A DNA stretch of 45,236 nt from Propionivibrio sp. (GTDB taxonomy: Bacteria; Pseudomonadota; Gammaproteobacteria; Burkholderiales; Rhodocyclaceae), in assembly GCA_029975435.1 (NCBI GenBank), contig JARKPC010000215.1:1-45236 (forward strand), in the 5' to 3' direction. Both the position numbers and the translations under genes were made by a program. The notes beneath the pieces are model-generated. The model searched no databases and was not told the origin of the DNA. It worked only from the letters and a program-made list of their open reading frames with translations. Positions 27,231 through 35,267 of the stretch are shown here, piece by piece; position 1 is the stretch's first letter; each line of letters opens with the position of its first letter.

Positions 27231-28850
27231 TCAAGTGTCCGTTCGTGTCGTCGGGGAGTGGCGTGTTCCGTCGTGCTTGACGGCTATCGAGTTGTAGCGG
27301 ATATGCGCGTTGATTACGCGCTTGTCGCGCGGCATCAGGGTGAAGGCGTCGATCAGTTTCTCGCGGGCCTTGGCGGCTATTTCCTCGGACCAGTATTCGT
27401 CCAAGTGCGCAATCGATTCGGACATCGATTGAACGATCTGTTCGGCGAGCACCGCTTTGGGCGAGACAGTCTCCGACTTGGAGTCCCTTCGGGCCGCATC
27501 GTTGCCGAAACCGAACCATGAGTCCAATCGCGACTTGATCCTGGTCGGCAATGCCGATTTGACGGACATCTTGGCGATCAGGGTCGCCGCCCGCTCGACT
27601 TCGCCATGCAGCGCGGCTTCCTCGGCCATTTCGACGGCCATCATGTCGGTTGCTTCGGCGGGGTTTCGATCGAACAGCGCGAACACCTTGTCCAGGCATC
27701 TTTTCGCTTCCGCCATCTGCCCCTTGCCACGATGAACCATGGCCGCGGCGACTTCGGTTCCGATTTCCGCCGATTGGATGTTACGCGCTTCGACACGCAA
27801 CTCATCGGCCACCTTGGTCGCTTCATCGACGCGTTCTTCTTCGAGTAGCGAGCGGGTCAGCGTGAGATAGTCGTCGACCTTGAGCATTGACGACTTGCGC
27901 GTACGTTCAACGACGCGCTTTAAGGTACTGATGACCTTGGGCCGGTCGCCAGCTGCTTCGGCAATGTCGGCGATCTTTCTCAATCGTTCGGTATTGCTCG
28001 ACGACGTGATCGTCGACGCCCGTTCGAGGCACTCCATCGCTTTGCCATAGTCACCGGCCTGCTCGTGCATTTTTGCCAGCATGTCGTAGACGGATATGAA
28101 ATCCGGGTACTCGTCGTTCAGGCGCTGAGTCTCATCCATCGCCTCGTTGAATTTCTTCTGGCGCTGCAGGGTCATCGCGTAGCCCATGCGTGCCCAGGGT
28201 ACGGCGCGTGTCGAGACAATCGATTCATAGATGGCCGAGGCCTCTTCGACGCGCCCCAAGGTTACCAGCGATTCCGCTTTGATCCTCAAGGCATCCAGGG
28301 CGTAGCGCGGTGCCCGTTTCAAAACGTGGTCGCATGCCCCCAAAGCGGCTTCCTGATCATTGACTTCCAGATGGTCGAAGACATGTCGCAAGGCTTTCTT
28401 CTTGCGCAGCGATCGATCGAGCCGGACGGCCAGTTGCTCCGGGGTGTACGGCTTGATGAGGTAATCGTCGGGGGCGAATTCGGCCGCCGCTACAACGTGG
28501 TTGTATTTCCGTTCCGCCGTGGCGATGATGAAAACGCTGCGCAGCGGAAGAATGTGTTGGAAGCGCAGTTCCTCCAGCAGTTGCTGGCCGTCGCGCTTTT
28601 CGTCCAGATGATGGTCGCAGATGACGATGTCGAATGGGATGGTCCGCGCCATGCGCATCAGTTCCGATGCGTTGGCGGCCATGGAGATCGAGGTTGCTCC
28701 GATGACCGACATCTGCTCGCGCATCCACATGCGCACGGTGAAATGCTGTTCGGCAATCAGGACGCGCAGGCCCGCCAGTGCTCCACCGTTCTTGACAGCG
28801 AGTCCTGAACGGCGGGAGAGCGGTTCTGAGTCCTTTTGGCTCGGGAGCAT
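27231..28850 (-). CDS. Response regulator with TPR-repeat output domain
   Basis: This 539-residue protein has an N-terminal receiver domain (about 28-148) with the phospho-acceptor aspartate in IVICDHHLDE (D79) and the conserved lysine in LIKPYT (K133). About 300 residues of tetratricopeptide-like helical repeats follow (for example YALDALRIKAESLVTLGRVE and DYGKAMECLERA), and then a C-terminal helical region. There is no DNA-binding or cyclase domain, so output is probably protein-protein interaction. No histidine kinase is adjacent. The ATG at 28850 has only a weak GGA upstream; a later start before the receiver domain is possible. It converges on the Mrr-like gene. Confidence 0.85.
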   Translation of the reverse strand: MLPSQKDSEPLSRRSGLAVKNGGALAGLRVLIAEQHFTVRMWMREQMSVIGATSISMAANASELMRMARTIPFDIVICDHHLDEKRDGQQLLEELRFQHILPLRSVFIIATAERKYNHVVAAAEFAPDDYLIKPYTPEQLAVRLDRSLRKKKALRHVFDHLEVNDQEAALGACDHVLKRAPRYALDALRIKAESLVTLGRVEEASAIYESIVSTRAVPWARMGYAMTLQRQKKFNEAMDETQRLNDEYPDFISVYDMLAKMHEQAGDYGKAMECLERASTITSSSNTERLRKIADIAEAAGDRPKVISTLKRVVERTRKSSMLKVDDYLTLTRSLLEEERVDEATKVADELRVEARNIQSAEIGTEVAAAMVHRGKGQMAEAKRCLDKVFALFDRNPAEATDMMAVEMAEEAALHGEVERAATLIAKMSVKSALPTRIKSRLDSWFGFGNDAARRDSKSETVSPKAVLAEQIVQSMSESIAHLDEYWSEEIAAKAREKLIDAFTLMPRDKRVINAHIRYNSIAVKHDGTRHSPTTRTDT

Positions 28851-28859
28851 TCCAATCCG

Positions 28860-28894
28860 TGGCGTAAGATCAAACGACGGTGCATTCTACGCCA
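28860..28894. promoter_or_regulatory. Spaced inverted repeat just upstream of the REC-TPR gene
   Basis: TGGCGTA (28860-28866) and TACGCCA (28888-28894) are exact complements 21 bases apart, 9 to 44 bases before the start codon. A -10-like TAGAAT on the minus strand (28884-28889) overlaps the outer arm. It could be an operator for this gene; evidence is symmetry and place only. Confidence 0.25.
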
Positions 28895-28948
28895 AGAGTC
28901 AGGGGGATATCTCTCCGGCGGTGAGCCGCGGGATCCGACGGCTGCCTG

Positions 28949-29176
28949 CTACCGCCCGATGGCTGGCTAATCGATTCCCTGATCGCGAACGAAGACCGGG
29001 TCGAGCGGGTTGCGTCCATCAAAGATCGACGGAGCCTTCTGGCGTTTCCGTATGTCGAAGGAATTCCGGCTGCGGAATTCCTTCTACTCCGTCACAATAA
29101 CCAGCGCATCGCCGGTACGACACAGCGTGCAGACTTTATCGGGCCGAATCAGGCGTTCCAAACCAACTACGACGGA
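28949..29176 (-). pseudogene. Decayed 3' end of a UDP-glucose 6-dehydrogenase gene
   Basis: Read on the minus strand in a single frame, this gap encodes DALVIVTE, a TAG stop (29084-29086), KEFRS, then APSIFDGRNPLDPVFVRDQG followed by ID, a second TAG (28967-28969), PAIGR and a third stop (28949-28951). UDP-glucose/GDP-mannose dehydrogenases end with DALVIVTEWKEFRS and IFDGRN-YDP-VR-QG--Y-AIGR, so the first stop sits where Trp and the second where Tyr are normal. Upstream, similarity fades (ERLIRPDKVCTLCRTG) and cysN begins, so nearly all of the gene has been deleted. The remnant fills most of the 326 bases between cysN and the REC-TPR gene (28851-29176). Confidence 0.82.
29057..29084. repeat. 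Perfect 12-base inverted repeat inside the dehydrogenase remnant
   Basis: GAAGGAATTCCG and CGGAATTCCTTC flank a GCTG loop. No T-run follows on either strand, so it is not a standard intrinsic terminator, although it could block or stabilise the end of the cys transcript 93 bases after the cysN stop. It falls on the KEFRS codons of the pseudogene, just after the first in-frame stop. Confidence 0.6.
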
Positions 29177-30460
29177 TCAGAGAATCATCCCCGCGCCGAC
29201 CGTGTTGTTGGACGACTCATCGATGACGATGAAGGCGCCGGTTTCCCGGTTGGTGGCATAGGCGTCGGGGAAGATCGGCTGTGCGAGCTTGAAGCTGACT
29301 CGAGCGATGTCGTTCATGTTCAGCCTGTCCGCCGGTTGCTGTTCCATCGTGTTGACGTCGGTACGGTATTCGATGCCGGCGAGAATGGCCTTGCTGTCGC
29401 GCGTGGTGTGGCGGATCAGGTACTTACGGCGCGGGTCGAGCGGTGTTTCGGAGAGCCAGCAGAGCATGGCGTCGAACTGCTTTGTAACGTTGGGCTGTTC
29501 GCCAGTCTTGACGATCATGTCGCCGCGCGAGATGTCGATCTCGTCTTCCAGAAGGATCGTGATCGATTGCTCGGCAATTGCCCGGGGCAGTGAGTCGTCG
29601 AGGACGCGGATGTCCTTGATGCGCGACTCGCGGCCCGAGGGCAGAACGGTAACTGCGTCGCCGATGGCGATACTGCCTGACTCGACGCGCCCCATAAAGC
29701 CACGGTAGTCGTGCAGTTCGGGATTGGCCGAATCCTGTGGGCGGCAGACGTATTGCACCGGGAAACGGAAATTCTCTTCGTGATTGACGTGCGCGGCGCT
29801 GGCGGTTTCCAGCAGGTCGAGCAGCGTCGGCCCGGTGTACCAATCGAGCCGGTCGCCGCGCTCGACCACCATGTCGCCGTTGAGCGCCGACATCGGGATG
29901 AAATGCACGTCTTCGATGCCCAGCTTGGCGGCGAAGTCGAGGTAGTCGGTCATGATCCGGTCGAACACCTCCTGCGCGTAATCGACGAGATCCATCTTGT
30001 TGATGGCCACGACGAGGTGCGGAATGCCGACGAGGTGGGCGAGATAAGAGTGGCGCCGCGTCTGCGTCAGCACGCCCTTGCGCGCGTCGATCAAAATGAC
30101 GGCGAGGTCTGCGGTAGAAGCGGCGGTGACCATGTTGCGCGTGTACTGCTCGTGCCCCGGCGCGTCGGCAATGATGTACTTGCGGGTGCCCGTGGTGAAG
30201 TAGCGATAAGCCACATCAATGGTGATGCCCTGTTCGCGCTCGGCCTGCAGGCCGTCGGTGAGCAGCGACAGGTCGATGGCGTCCATGCCGCGCTTTTTCG
30301 ACGTGCGCTCGATGGCGCTGAGCGTGTCAACGAGGATGGCCTTGGTGTCGTACAGCAGGCGGCCGATCAGCGTGCTCTTGCCGTCGTCTACGCTGCCGCA
30401 GGTGAGGAAGCGGAGCAGGCCGTGGTTGGTGACGTGAGGGAGTTTTTCCGGTGCGTTCAT
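29177..30460 (-). CDS. cysN: Sulfate adenylyltransferase subunit 1 (GTPase)
   Basis: This 427-residue elongation-factor-like GTPase drives APS formation by CysD. The G domain has GSVDDGKST (22-30), DAPGHEQYTRNM and NKMDL; two beta-barrel domains follow, and the protein ends NNTVGAGMIL. There is no fused CysC kinase domain. The ATG at 30460 was chosen because homologues start with a short segment before HGLLRFLTCG; the upstream in-frame extension runs into the cysD 3' end. It starts 22 bases after cysD on the same strand and is the last intact gene of the operon. Confidence 0.95.
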   Translation of the reverse strand: MNAPEKLPHVTNHGLLRFLTCGSVDDGKSTLIGRLLYDTKAILVDTLSAIERTSKKRGMDAIDLSLLTDGLQAEREQGITIDVAYRYFTTGTRKYIIADAPGHEQYTRNMVTAASTADLAVILIDARKGVLTQTRRHSYLAHLVGIPHLVVAINKMDLVDYAQEVFDRIMTDYLDFAAKLGIEDVHFIPMSALNGDMVVERGDRLDWYTGPTLLDLLETASAAHVNHEENFRFPVQYVCRPQDSANPELHDYRGFMGRVESGSIAIGDAVTVLPSGRESRIKDIRVLDDSLPRAIAEQSITILLEDEIDISRGDMIVKTGEQPNVTKQFDAMLCWLSETPLDPRRKYLIRHTTRDSKAILAGIEYRTDVNTMEQQPADRLNMNDIARVSFKLAQPIFPDAYATNRETGAFIVIDESSNNTVGAGMIL

Positions 30461-30482
30461 TGCGGTTCCGTTCTCAGAAATC

Positions 30483-31397
30483 CTAGAAATAGCCTTCCTT
30501 TTTGCGCTGCTCCATCGACGCTTCAGAGGTCTGATCGTCGAGGCGCGTAGCGCCGCGTTCGGTGATCGTGGTTTCGGCCGTCTCGGCGATGATCTTGGCG
30601 ACGGTGTCGGCATCGGATTCGACCGGGGCCGTACAGGTGATGTCGCCGACGGTGCGGAAACGCACCTTCAGGTATTCAATCTTGTCTTCGGGCTTCGCCG
30701 GCGTGATGTCGGTTACCGGCAACAGGCCGCCGGCCTTGCGTACCACCGGGCGGGTGTGGGCGTAGTAGATCGACGGCAGTTCAAGATTCTCGCGCTCGAT
30801 GTATTGCCACACGTCGAACTCGGTCCAGTTCGAGATCGGGAACACGCGGATGTTCTCGCCCTTGAAGCTGCGCGCGTTGTACAGGTCCCATAGCTCCGGG
30901 CGCTGGTTCTTCGGGTCCCACTGGCCGAACTCGTCGCGGAACGAGAAGATGCGTTCCTTGGCGCGGGCCTTCTCCTCGTCGCGCCGCGCACCGCCGATAC
31001 AGGCGTCGAAGCCGAATTCCTCGATCGCTTCGAGCAGCGTCACCGACTGGTGCTTGTTACGCGATTCGTCAGGCGACTTCAGCACTACCGTGCCGCGCTT
31101 CATTGAATCCTCCACTGAGCGCACGATCAGGCGCTCGCCGAGCTCGGTGGCACGTTTGTCGCGGTAGTCAGTGACTTCCCTGTAGTTGTGGCCGGTGTCG
31201 ATGTGCATCAGCGGAAAGGGAAAGCGGCCGGGGCGGAAGGCTTTTTCGGCGATGCGCAGCATGCAGATCGAATCCTTGCCGCCGGAGAACAGCAGCACCG
31301 GGTTGGCGCACTGGCCGGCGACCTCGCGCATGATGTGGATGGCTTCGGATTCGAGCCAGTCGAGGTGGGTCAGCGTTTGTTTTGTCAGCGTGGTCAT
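30483..31397 (-). CDS. cysD: Sulfate adenylyltransferase subunit 2
   Basis: This 304-residue ATP pyrophosphatase-type enzyme makes adenosine 5'-phosphosulfate from ATP and sulfate together with CysN. The PP-loop is SGGKDS (38-43), followed by HIDTGHNYREVTDYRD and GGARRDEEKARAKERIFSFR, all typical of CysD. The C-terminus ends MEQRKKEGYF as in homologues. It lies 17 bases after cysH. Confidence 0.96.
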   Translation of the reverse strand: MTTLTKQTLTHLDWLESEAIHIMREVAGQCANPVLLFSGGKDSICMLRIAEKAFRPGRFPFPLMHIDTGHNYREVTDYRDKRATELGERLIVRSVEDSMKRGTVVLKSPDESRNKHQSVTLLEAIEEFGFDACIGGARRDEEKARAKERIFSFRDEFGQWDPKNQRPELWDLYNARSFKGENIRVFPISNWTEFDVWQYIERENLELPSIYYAHTRPVVRKAGGLLPVTDITPAKPEDKIEYLKVRFRTVGDITCTAPVESDADTVAKIIAETAETTITERGATRLDDQTSEASMEQRKKEGYF

Positions 31398-31414
31398 ACG
31401 TTGGCTTTCAGAAG

Positions 31415-32143
31415 TCAGGCTTTCTTAACATGCAATCCGCATTCTTTGCTTTCAGGTTGTTCCCACCACCACCGTCCGGCGCGGATGTCTTCGCCGACGG
31501 TGATGGCGCGGGTACAGGGGGCGCAGCCGATGCTTGGGTAGTGCTTGTCGTGCAGCGCGTTGTACGGGACGTCGTTGAGCTTGATGTAGGCCCAGACTTC
31601 CTTTTCCGTCCAGTCGGCCAGCGGGTTGAATTTCTCCAGGCCGTTGCCTTCGTCAAAGATTTGCACCGGCAGGCCCTGGCGCGTGGCCGATTGCTGGGCG
31701 CGCATGCCGGTGATCCAGGCTTTCTTCCCGGCCAGCGCGCGTTGCAGCGGCTCGACTTTGCGTACATGGCAGCAGCCCTTGCGCAGTTCGACCGATTCGT
31801 AGAAGGCATTGATGCCATGCTCGCGCGTGTAGGTTTCGAGCAGGTCGTGGCGCGGGTAATAGAGCTTGAGCGTCAGCCCATAGTGTTTCCGGACATTGGC
31901 GATGAGATCATAGGTTTCCGGGGGCAGGCGGCCGGTGTCAAGCGAGAAGTTTTCAATGCCGAGTTGCTCGGTGTGGATCAGGTCGGTCAGCACCATATCC
32001 TCGACGCTCAGGCTATTGGCCAGCGCGGCCGGTGCGTATTCGGCGGCGATCTTCTTCAGCAGCGCGATGGCGAGTTCGGTCTTCTGCGACACGGCGTCGA
32101 GCAGCGCGGTGTCGTCGAGGTTGATGGTCCGGATGGGCGGCAT
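31415..32143 (-). CDS. cysH: Adenylyl-sulfate (APS) reductase, iron-sulfur type
   Basis: This 242-residue thioredoxin-dependent reductase makes sulfite from APS. The [4Fe-4S] cysteine pattern CC (C124, C125) and CxxC (C207, C210 in IGCAPCTR) is present, plus the catalytic ECGLH near the C-terminus (C235). The two paired cysteine motifs are absent from PAPS reductases, so APS is the likely substrate, consistent with no cysC kinase in the operon. It is annotated cysH by family; it lies 11 bases after the DUF934 gene. Confidence 0.94.
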   Translation of the reverse strand: MPPIRTINLDDTALLDAVSQKTELAIALLKKIAAEYAPAALANSLSVEDMVLTDLIHTEQLGIENFSLDTGRLPPETYDLIANVRKHYGLTLKLYYPRHDLLETYTREHGINAFYESVELRKGCCHVRKVEPLQRALAGKKAWITGMRAQQSATRQGLPVQIFDEGNGLEKFNPLADWTEKEVWAYIKLNDVPYNALHDKHYPSIGCAPCTRAITVGEDIRAGRWWWEQPESKECGLHVKKA

Positions 32144-32154
32144 GTGGCGACTCC

Positions 32155-32664
32155 TCAGGCCGAACGGCGCCGGAACAGCGGTTGCGGCTGGTCGACGGCG
32201 GTTTGGTAGGACTCGGAAAAATCGGTGAGACCGGCCAGCGCCGCGTCGATATCCTTATCGGGGCGTACGGCGTAAGCGTCGAAGCCGCAGCGTTTCATGA
32301 AGTAGAGTTGGTCTTGCAGCACGTCGCCGATGGCGCGTAGTTCACCTTGGAAGCCGAAACGTTCGCGCAGCAGGCGTGCCGTCGAGTAGCCGCGGCCGTC
32401 GGCGAACTTCGGAAAGTTGACGGCGATCACCGTGAAGTGGTCCAGGTCGTCGGCGATCGCTTCCGGCCCTTCGCCGCTGTCGAGCCAGACGCCGATGGGG
32501 CGTTGGTGCGCGAGAATCTCGTTCTTGCGCGCTTGCCAGACGGCCAGCGGCACGATGCAGTCCTCGTTCTCCAATGCAACCGATTCCGGCGTTTCGCCTT
32601 CGGCCGGCTTCAGGACTTGCCAGGTGTCGTCCACGATACGGCCGTTCTTGATGATCCTAGACAT
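32155..32664 (-). CDS. DUF934 family protein associated with sulfite reductase
   Basis: This is a 169-residue soluble protein of unknown biochemical function. Recognisable family segments are IVDDTWQVL near the N-terminus, FPKFADGRGYSTARLLRERF, and LRAIGDVLQDQLYFMKRCGFD. The start at 32664 overlaps the end of the sulfite reductase gene by 8 bases, so the two are probably made together. DUF934 genes sit next to cysI in many beta- and alphaproteobacteria, which suggests a helper role in sulfite reduction; this is association, not proof. No cofactor motif or membrane segment is visible. Confidence 0.85.
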   Translation of the reverse strand: MSRIIKNGRIVDDTWQVLKPAEGETPESVALENEDCIVPLAVWQARKNEILAHQRPIGVWLDSGEGPEAIADDLDHFTVIAVNFPKFADGRGYSTARLLRERFGFQGELRAIGDVLQDQLYFMKRCGFDAYAVRPDKDIDAALAGLTDFSESYQTAVDQPQPLFRRRSA

Positions 32665-34357
32665 GGGCGGCTCCTTCTTCGGTGACGGCCGGTTTTCTGC
32701 GGTCGCGCCCGGCGTAGGCGCGTTCCTTGAACGGTTCGATGCCCAGGCGCTGGTAGGTGTCGATGAAGCGCTCGCTCGGCGAACGCTGTTCGACATAGAC
32801 ATTGACCAGCGCCTCGATCACGTCCGGCACTTCCTCGGCCGAGAACGACGGGCCGATGACCTTCCCGATCGTCGCGTCGTTGCCTTGCTGGCCGCCGACG
32901 GTGACCTGGTACCACTCCTCGTTGTTCTTGTCGACGCCGAGGATGCCGATGTTGGCGACGTGGTGGTGGCCGCAGGAATTCATACAACCCGAGATGTTCA
33001 GCGAGATTTCGCCGATATCGTGCAGGTAGTCGAGATCGTCGAATTTCTCGTGCACGGCCAGGGCGATCGGCACCGAGCGGGCGTTGGCCAAGGCGCACAG
33101 ATCGCCACCGGGACAGCAGATCATGTCCGTGAGCAAACCGATGTTGGCAGTGGCCAAGCCGTGCGCGCGGGCGGTGGCCCAGATGTCGGGAAGGTCGCGT
33201 TGGCGCACGTCGGTCAGCACCACGTTTTGCTCGTGTGTGACGCGCAGCTCGCCGAAACTGAAGCGGTCGGCAAGATCGGCGACAACGTCCATCTGGATGT
33301 CGGTTATGTCGCCGGGTGCTACGCCGGGTGCCTTGAGCGAGAGCGTCACGGCGGCGTATCCGGGTACTCTGTGGGGATGCACGCTGCGCTTCGCCCAGGC
33401 GGCGAAGGTCTTGTTGGCAGCAATGGCGGCGTTAAAGGTGGCGTCGTCTGCCGGTAGCGATGCGTAGGCGGGCGGCGCGAAATGCGCGGCAATGCGGTCG
33501 AATTCCTCGTCGGTCAGTGTTGCCGGGCCATCCTTGAGGAAGGACCATTCTTCTTCCACCTGCCGGGAAAATTCCTCGACGCCCAGTGCGTTGACCAGGA
33601 TCTTGATGCGCGCCTTGTAGAGATTGTCGCGGCGGCCGTAGCGGTTATATACGCGGATCAAGGCGTCAAGATAGGTGAGCAGATGCCGGCGCGGCAGGAA
33701 GTCGCGCACGACCTTGCCGATGACCGGCGTGCGCCCCATGCCGCCGCCGGCGAACACGCGGACGCCGATTTCACCCGATTCGTCCCGCACCAGTTCCAGT
33801 CCCACGTCGTGCGTGCGGATGACCGCCCGGTCCTCCGTGGCGGCATTGACGGCGATCTTGAACTTGCGCGGCAGGAAAGCGAATTCCGGATGAAAGGTCG
33901 ACCACTGGCGCAGGATCTCGCAGTACGGGCGCGGGTCGGTCAACTCGTCAGGGGCGACGCCGGCGAACTTGTCGGTCGTGATGTTGCGGATGCAGTTGCC
34001 GGAGGTCTGGATGGCATGCATTTCGACAGTCGCCAGTTCGCCGAGAATTTCCGGTGTTTCCTCGAATTTCGGCCAGTTGAGCTGCAGGTTCTGGCGCGTG
34101 GTGAAATGCCCGACGCTGCGGTCATACCGGCGGGAGATGTCGGCCAGCTTGCGCAATTGGGTCGAGGATAAAAGGCCGTAAGGGATGGCAATGCGCAGCA
34201 TCGGTCCATGGCGCTGAATGTACAGACCGTTCTGCAGGCGCAGCGGGCGCAACTCGTCGTCAGACAGCGTGCCGGCCAGGTTGCGGGCGATCTGGCCGCG
34301 ATATTGGGCGACCCGCTCGTTGACGAGCTGCTGGTCGATGGTGTCGTAGCGATACAT
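32657..34357 (-). CDS. cysI: Siroheme-dependent sulfite/nitrite reductase
   Basis: This 566-residue hemoprotein reduces sulfite to sulfide with six electrons. Two ferredoxin-like half-domains and two siroheme/[4Fe-4S] domains are recognisable: FTTRQNLQLNWPKFEE, TSGNCIRNITTDKFAGVAPD, and the cluster cysteines in CCPGGDLC and NISGCMNSCGHHH. No flavoprotein subunit (cysJ) is in the cluster, so the electron donor is probably ferredoxin or another protein encoded elsewhere. Nitrite reductases share the fold, but the operon context indicates sulfite. It starts 23 bases after the TSUP transporter gene. Confidence 0.92.
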   Translation of the reverse strand: MYRYDTIDQQLVNERVAQYRGQIARNLAGTLSDDELRPLRLQNGLYIQRHGPMLRIAIPYGLLSSTQLRKLADISRRYDRSVGHFTTRQNLQLNWPKFEETPEILGELATVEMHAIQTSGNCIRNITTDKFAGVAPDELTDPRPYCEILRQWSTFHPEFAFLPRKFKIAVNAATEDRAVIRTHDVGLELVRDESGEIGVRVFAGGGMGRTPVIGKVVRDFLPRRHLLTYLDALIRVYNRYGRRDNLYKARIKILVNALGVEEFSRQVEEEWSFLKDGPATLTDEEFDRIAAHFAPPAYASLPADDATFNAAIAANKTFAAWAKRSVHPHRVPGYAAVTLSLKAPGVAPGDITDIQMDVVADLADRFSFGELRVTHEQNVVLTDVRQRDLPDIWATARAHGLATANIGLLTDMICCPGGDLCALANARSVPIALAVHEKFDDLDYLHDIGEISLNISGCMNSCGHHHVANIGILGVDKNNEEWYQVTVGGQQGNDATIGKVIGPSFSAEEVPDVIEALVNVYVEQRSPSERFIDTYQRLGIEPFKERAYAGRDRRKPAVTEEGAAHV

Positions 34358-34380
34358 GTCCGCTTTTCCTTAGATGACGA

Positions 34381-35157
34381 TTACAGGGAAATCAATTTGC
34401 CGCCGACCAGTACCAGCATGCTGGCCAGCATCGGGCGCAGGACGCGTTCCGGCACCTTCGCCGCGACGCGGCTGCCAAGCCAGATCCCGGGCAAGGAACC
34501 GAGCAGCAGGCTGCCGAGCAATGACCAGTCGACGCCGCCGATGGCCCAATGCCCGATGCCGGCGACCAGCGTCAGCGGCACGGCGTGCGCCAAGTCGCTG
34601 CCGACGATGCGGATCGCCGGCAGTTTCGGGTGCAGGAAGAACAACACGGCGACGCCGAGCGCGCCGGCCCCGACCGAAGATACGGTGACCAGAATGCCGA
34701 GAATCATGCCGACGCCGACTGTCGTTGGAGACTGAAAACGGGTGTGAGTTCGGTCGCCGGCGTGCGACAGCGCGTAGCGTTGCAGCTTTTGGCGAAACAC
34801 GATGGCCAGTGCGGTGAGCAGCAGGGCGATGCCCAGTGAGACGGAAATGACTTGGCTGACGGCGGGGCTCTGTTTCGGCAGGAAAGACAGTACCCAGATG
34901 GTCGCGACCGATGCCGGAATACTGCCGCTCGCCAACAGGCCGGTGATGCGCCAGTCGATATGGCTCTGGCGCGCATGGACCACGGTGCCACCGGCTTTGG
35001 TGATTGCCGCGTAGAGCAGGTCGGTGCCGACCGCGGTGGCCGGATGGATACCGAAGATCAGGACCAGCAGCGGCGTCATCAGCGAACCACCACCGACGCC
35101 GGTCAGGCCGACGATGGCGCCAACGACGAATCCCGAGAGGGGGTAGAGCCAATCCAT
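34381..35157 (-). CDS. TSUP (TauE/SafE) family transporter, putative sulfate or sulfite permease
   Basis: This 258-residue integral membrane protein has about seven or eight hydrophobic helices and two repeats of the TSUP glycine-rich motif: FVVGAIVGLTGVGGGSLMTP near the N-terminus and ILGILVTVSSVGAGALG in the middle. The family carries sulfite, sulfate, taurine-derived and organosulfur anions. As the first gene of the assimilatory operon it probably brings sulfate in; no CysUWA ABC transporter is present. Translation from an overlapping +1 frame on the same strand gives a glycine-poor, Arg-rich shadow and was dismissed. Confidence 0.88.
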   Translation of the reverse strand: MDWLYPLSGFVVGAIVGLTGVGGGSLMTPLLVLIFGIHPATAVGTDLLYAAITKAGGTVVHARQSHIDWRITGLLASGSIPASVATIWVLSFLPKQSPAVSQVISVSLGIALLLTALAIVFRQKLQRYALSHAGDRTHTRFQSPTTVGVGMILGILVTVSSVGAGALGVAVLFFLHPKLPAIRIVGSDLAHAVPLTLVAGIGHWAIGGVDWSLLGSLLLGSLPGIWLGSRVAAKVPERVLRPMLASMLVLVGGKLISL

Positions 35158-35267
35158 GTTGTCCGGTCCCTCGCGTGAATAAAGTGACCGTATGGTATTG
35201 CTTATAAGTTGAACGAAAAAGAATATTAAGTTAGATTGTTAGAACTGAACGTTATTTGGATGTGGGA
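35158..35267. promoter_or_regulatory. Divergent control region between the sulfate operon and the cysB-type gene
   Basis: The 110-base region is A/T-rich, with TTATAAG (35203-35209) and several TTA/TAA-rich blocks of the kind CysB-type activators bind. The complement of 35203-35209 could be the -10 element of the minus-strand operon. Individual operators cannot be delimited by eye. Confidence 0.45.

Noticed and set aside
29084-29161. 25-codon minus-strand reading frame with a CxxC motif directly after cysN, considered as a small gene
   Set aside because: The frame continues past its stop with further dehydrogenase C-terminal motifs, so it is better explained as part of the ugd pseudogene; it also lacks a ribosome site.
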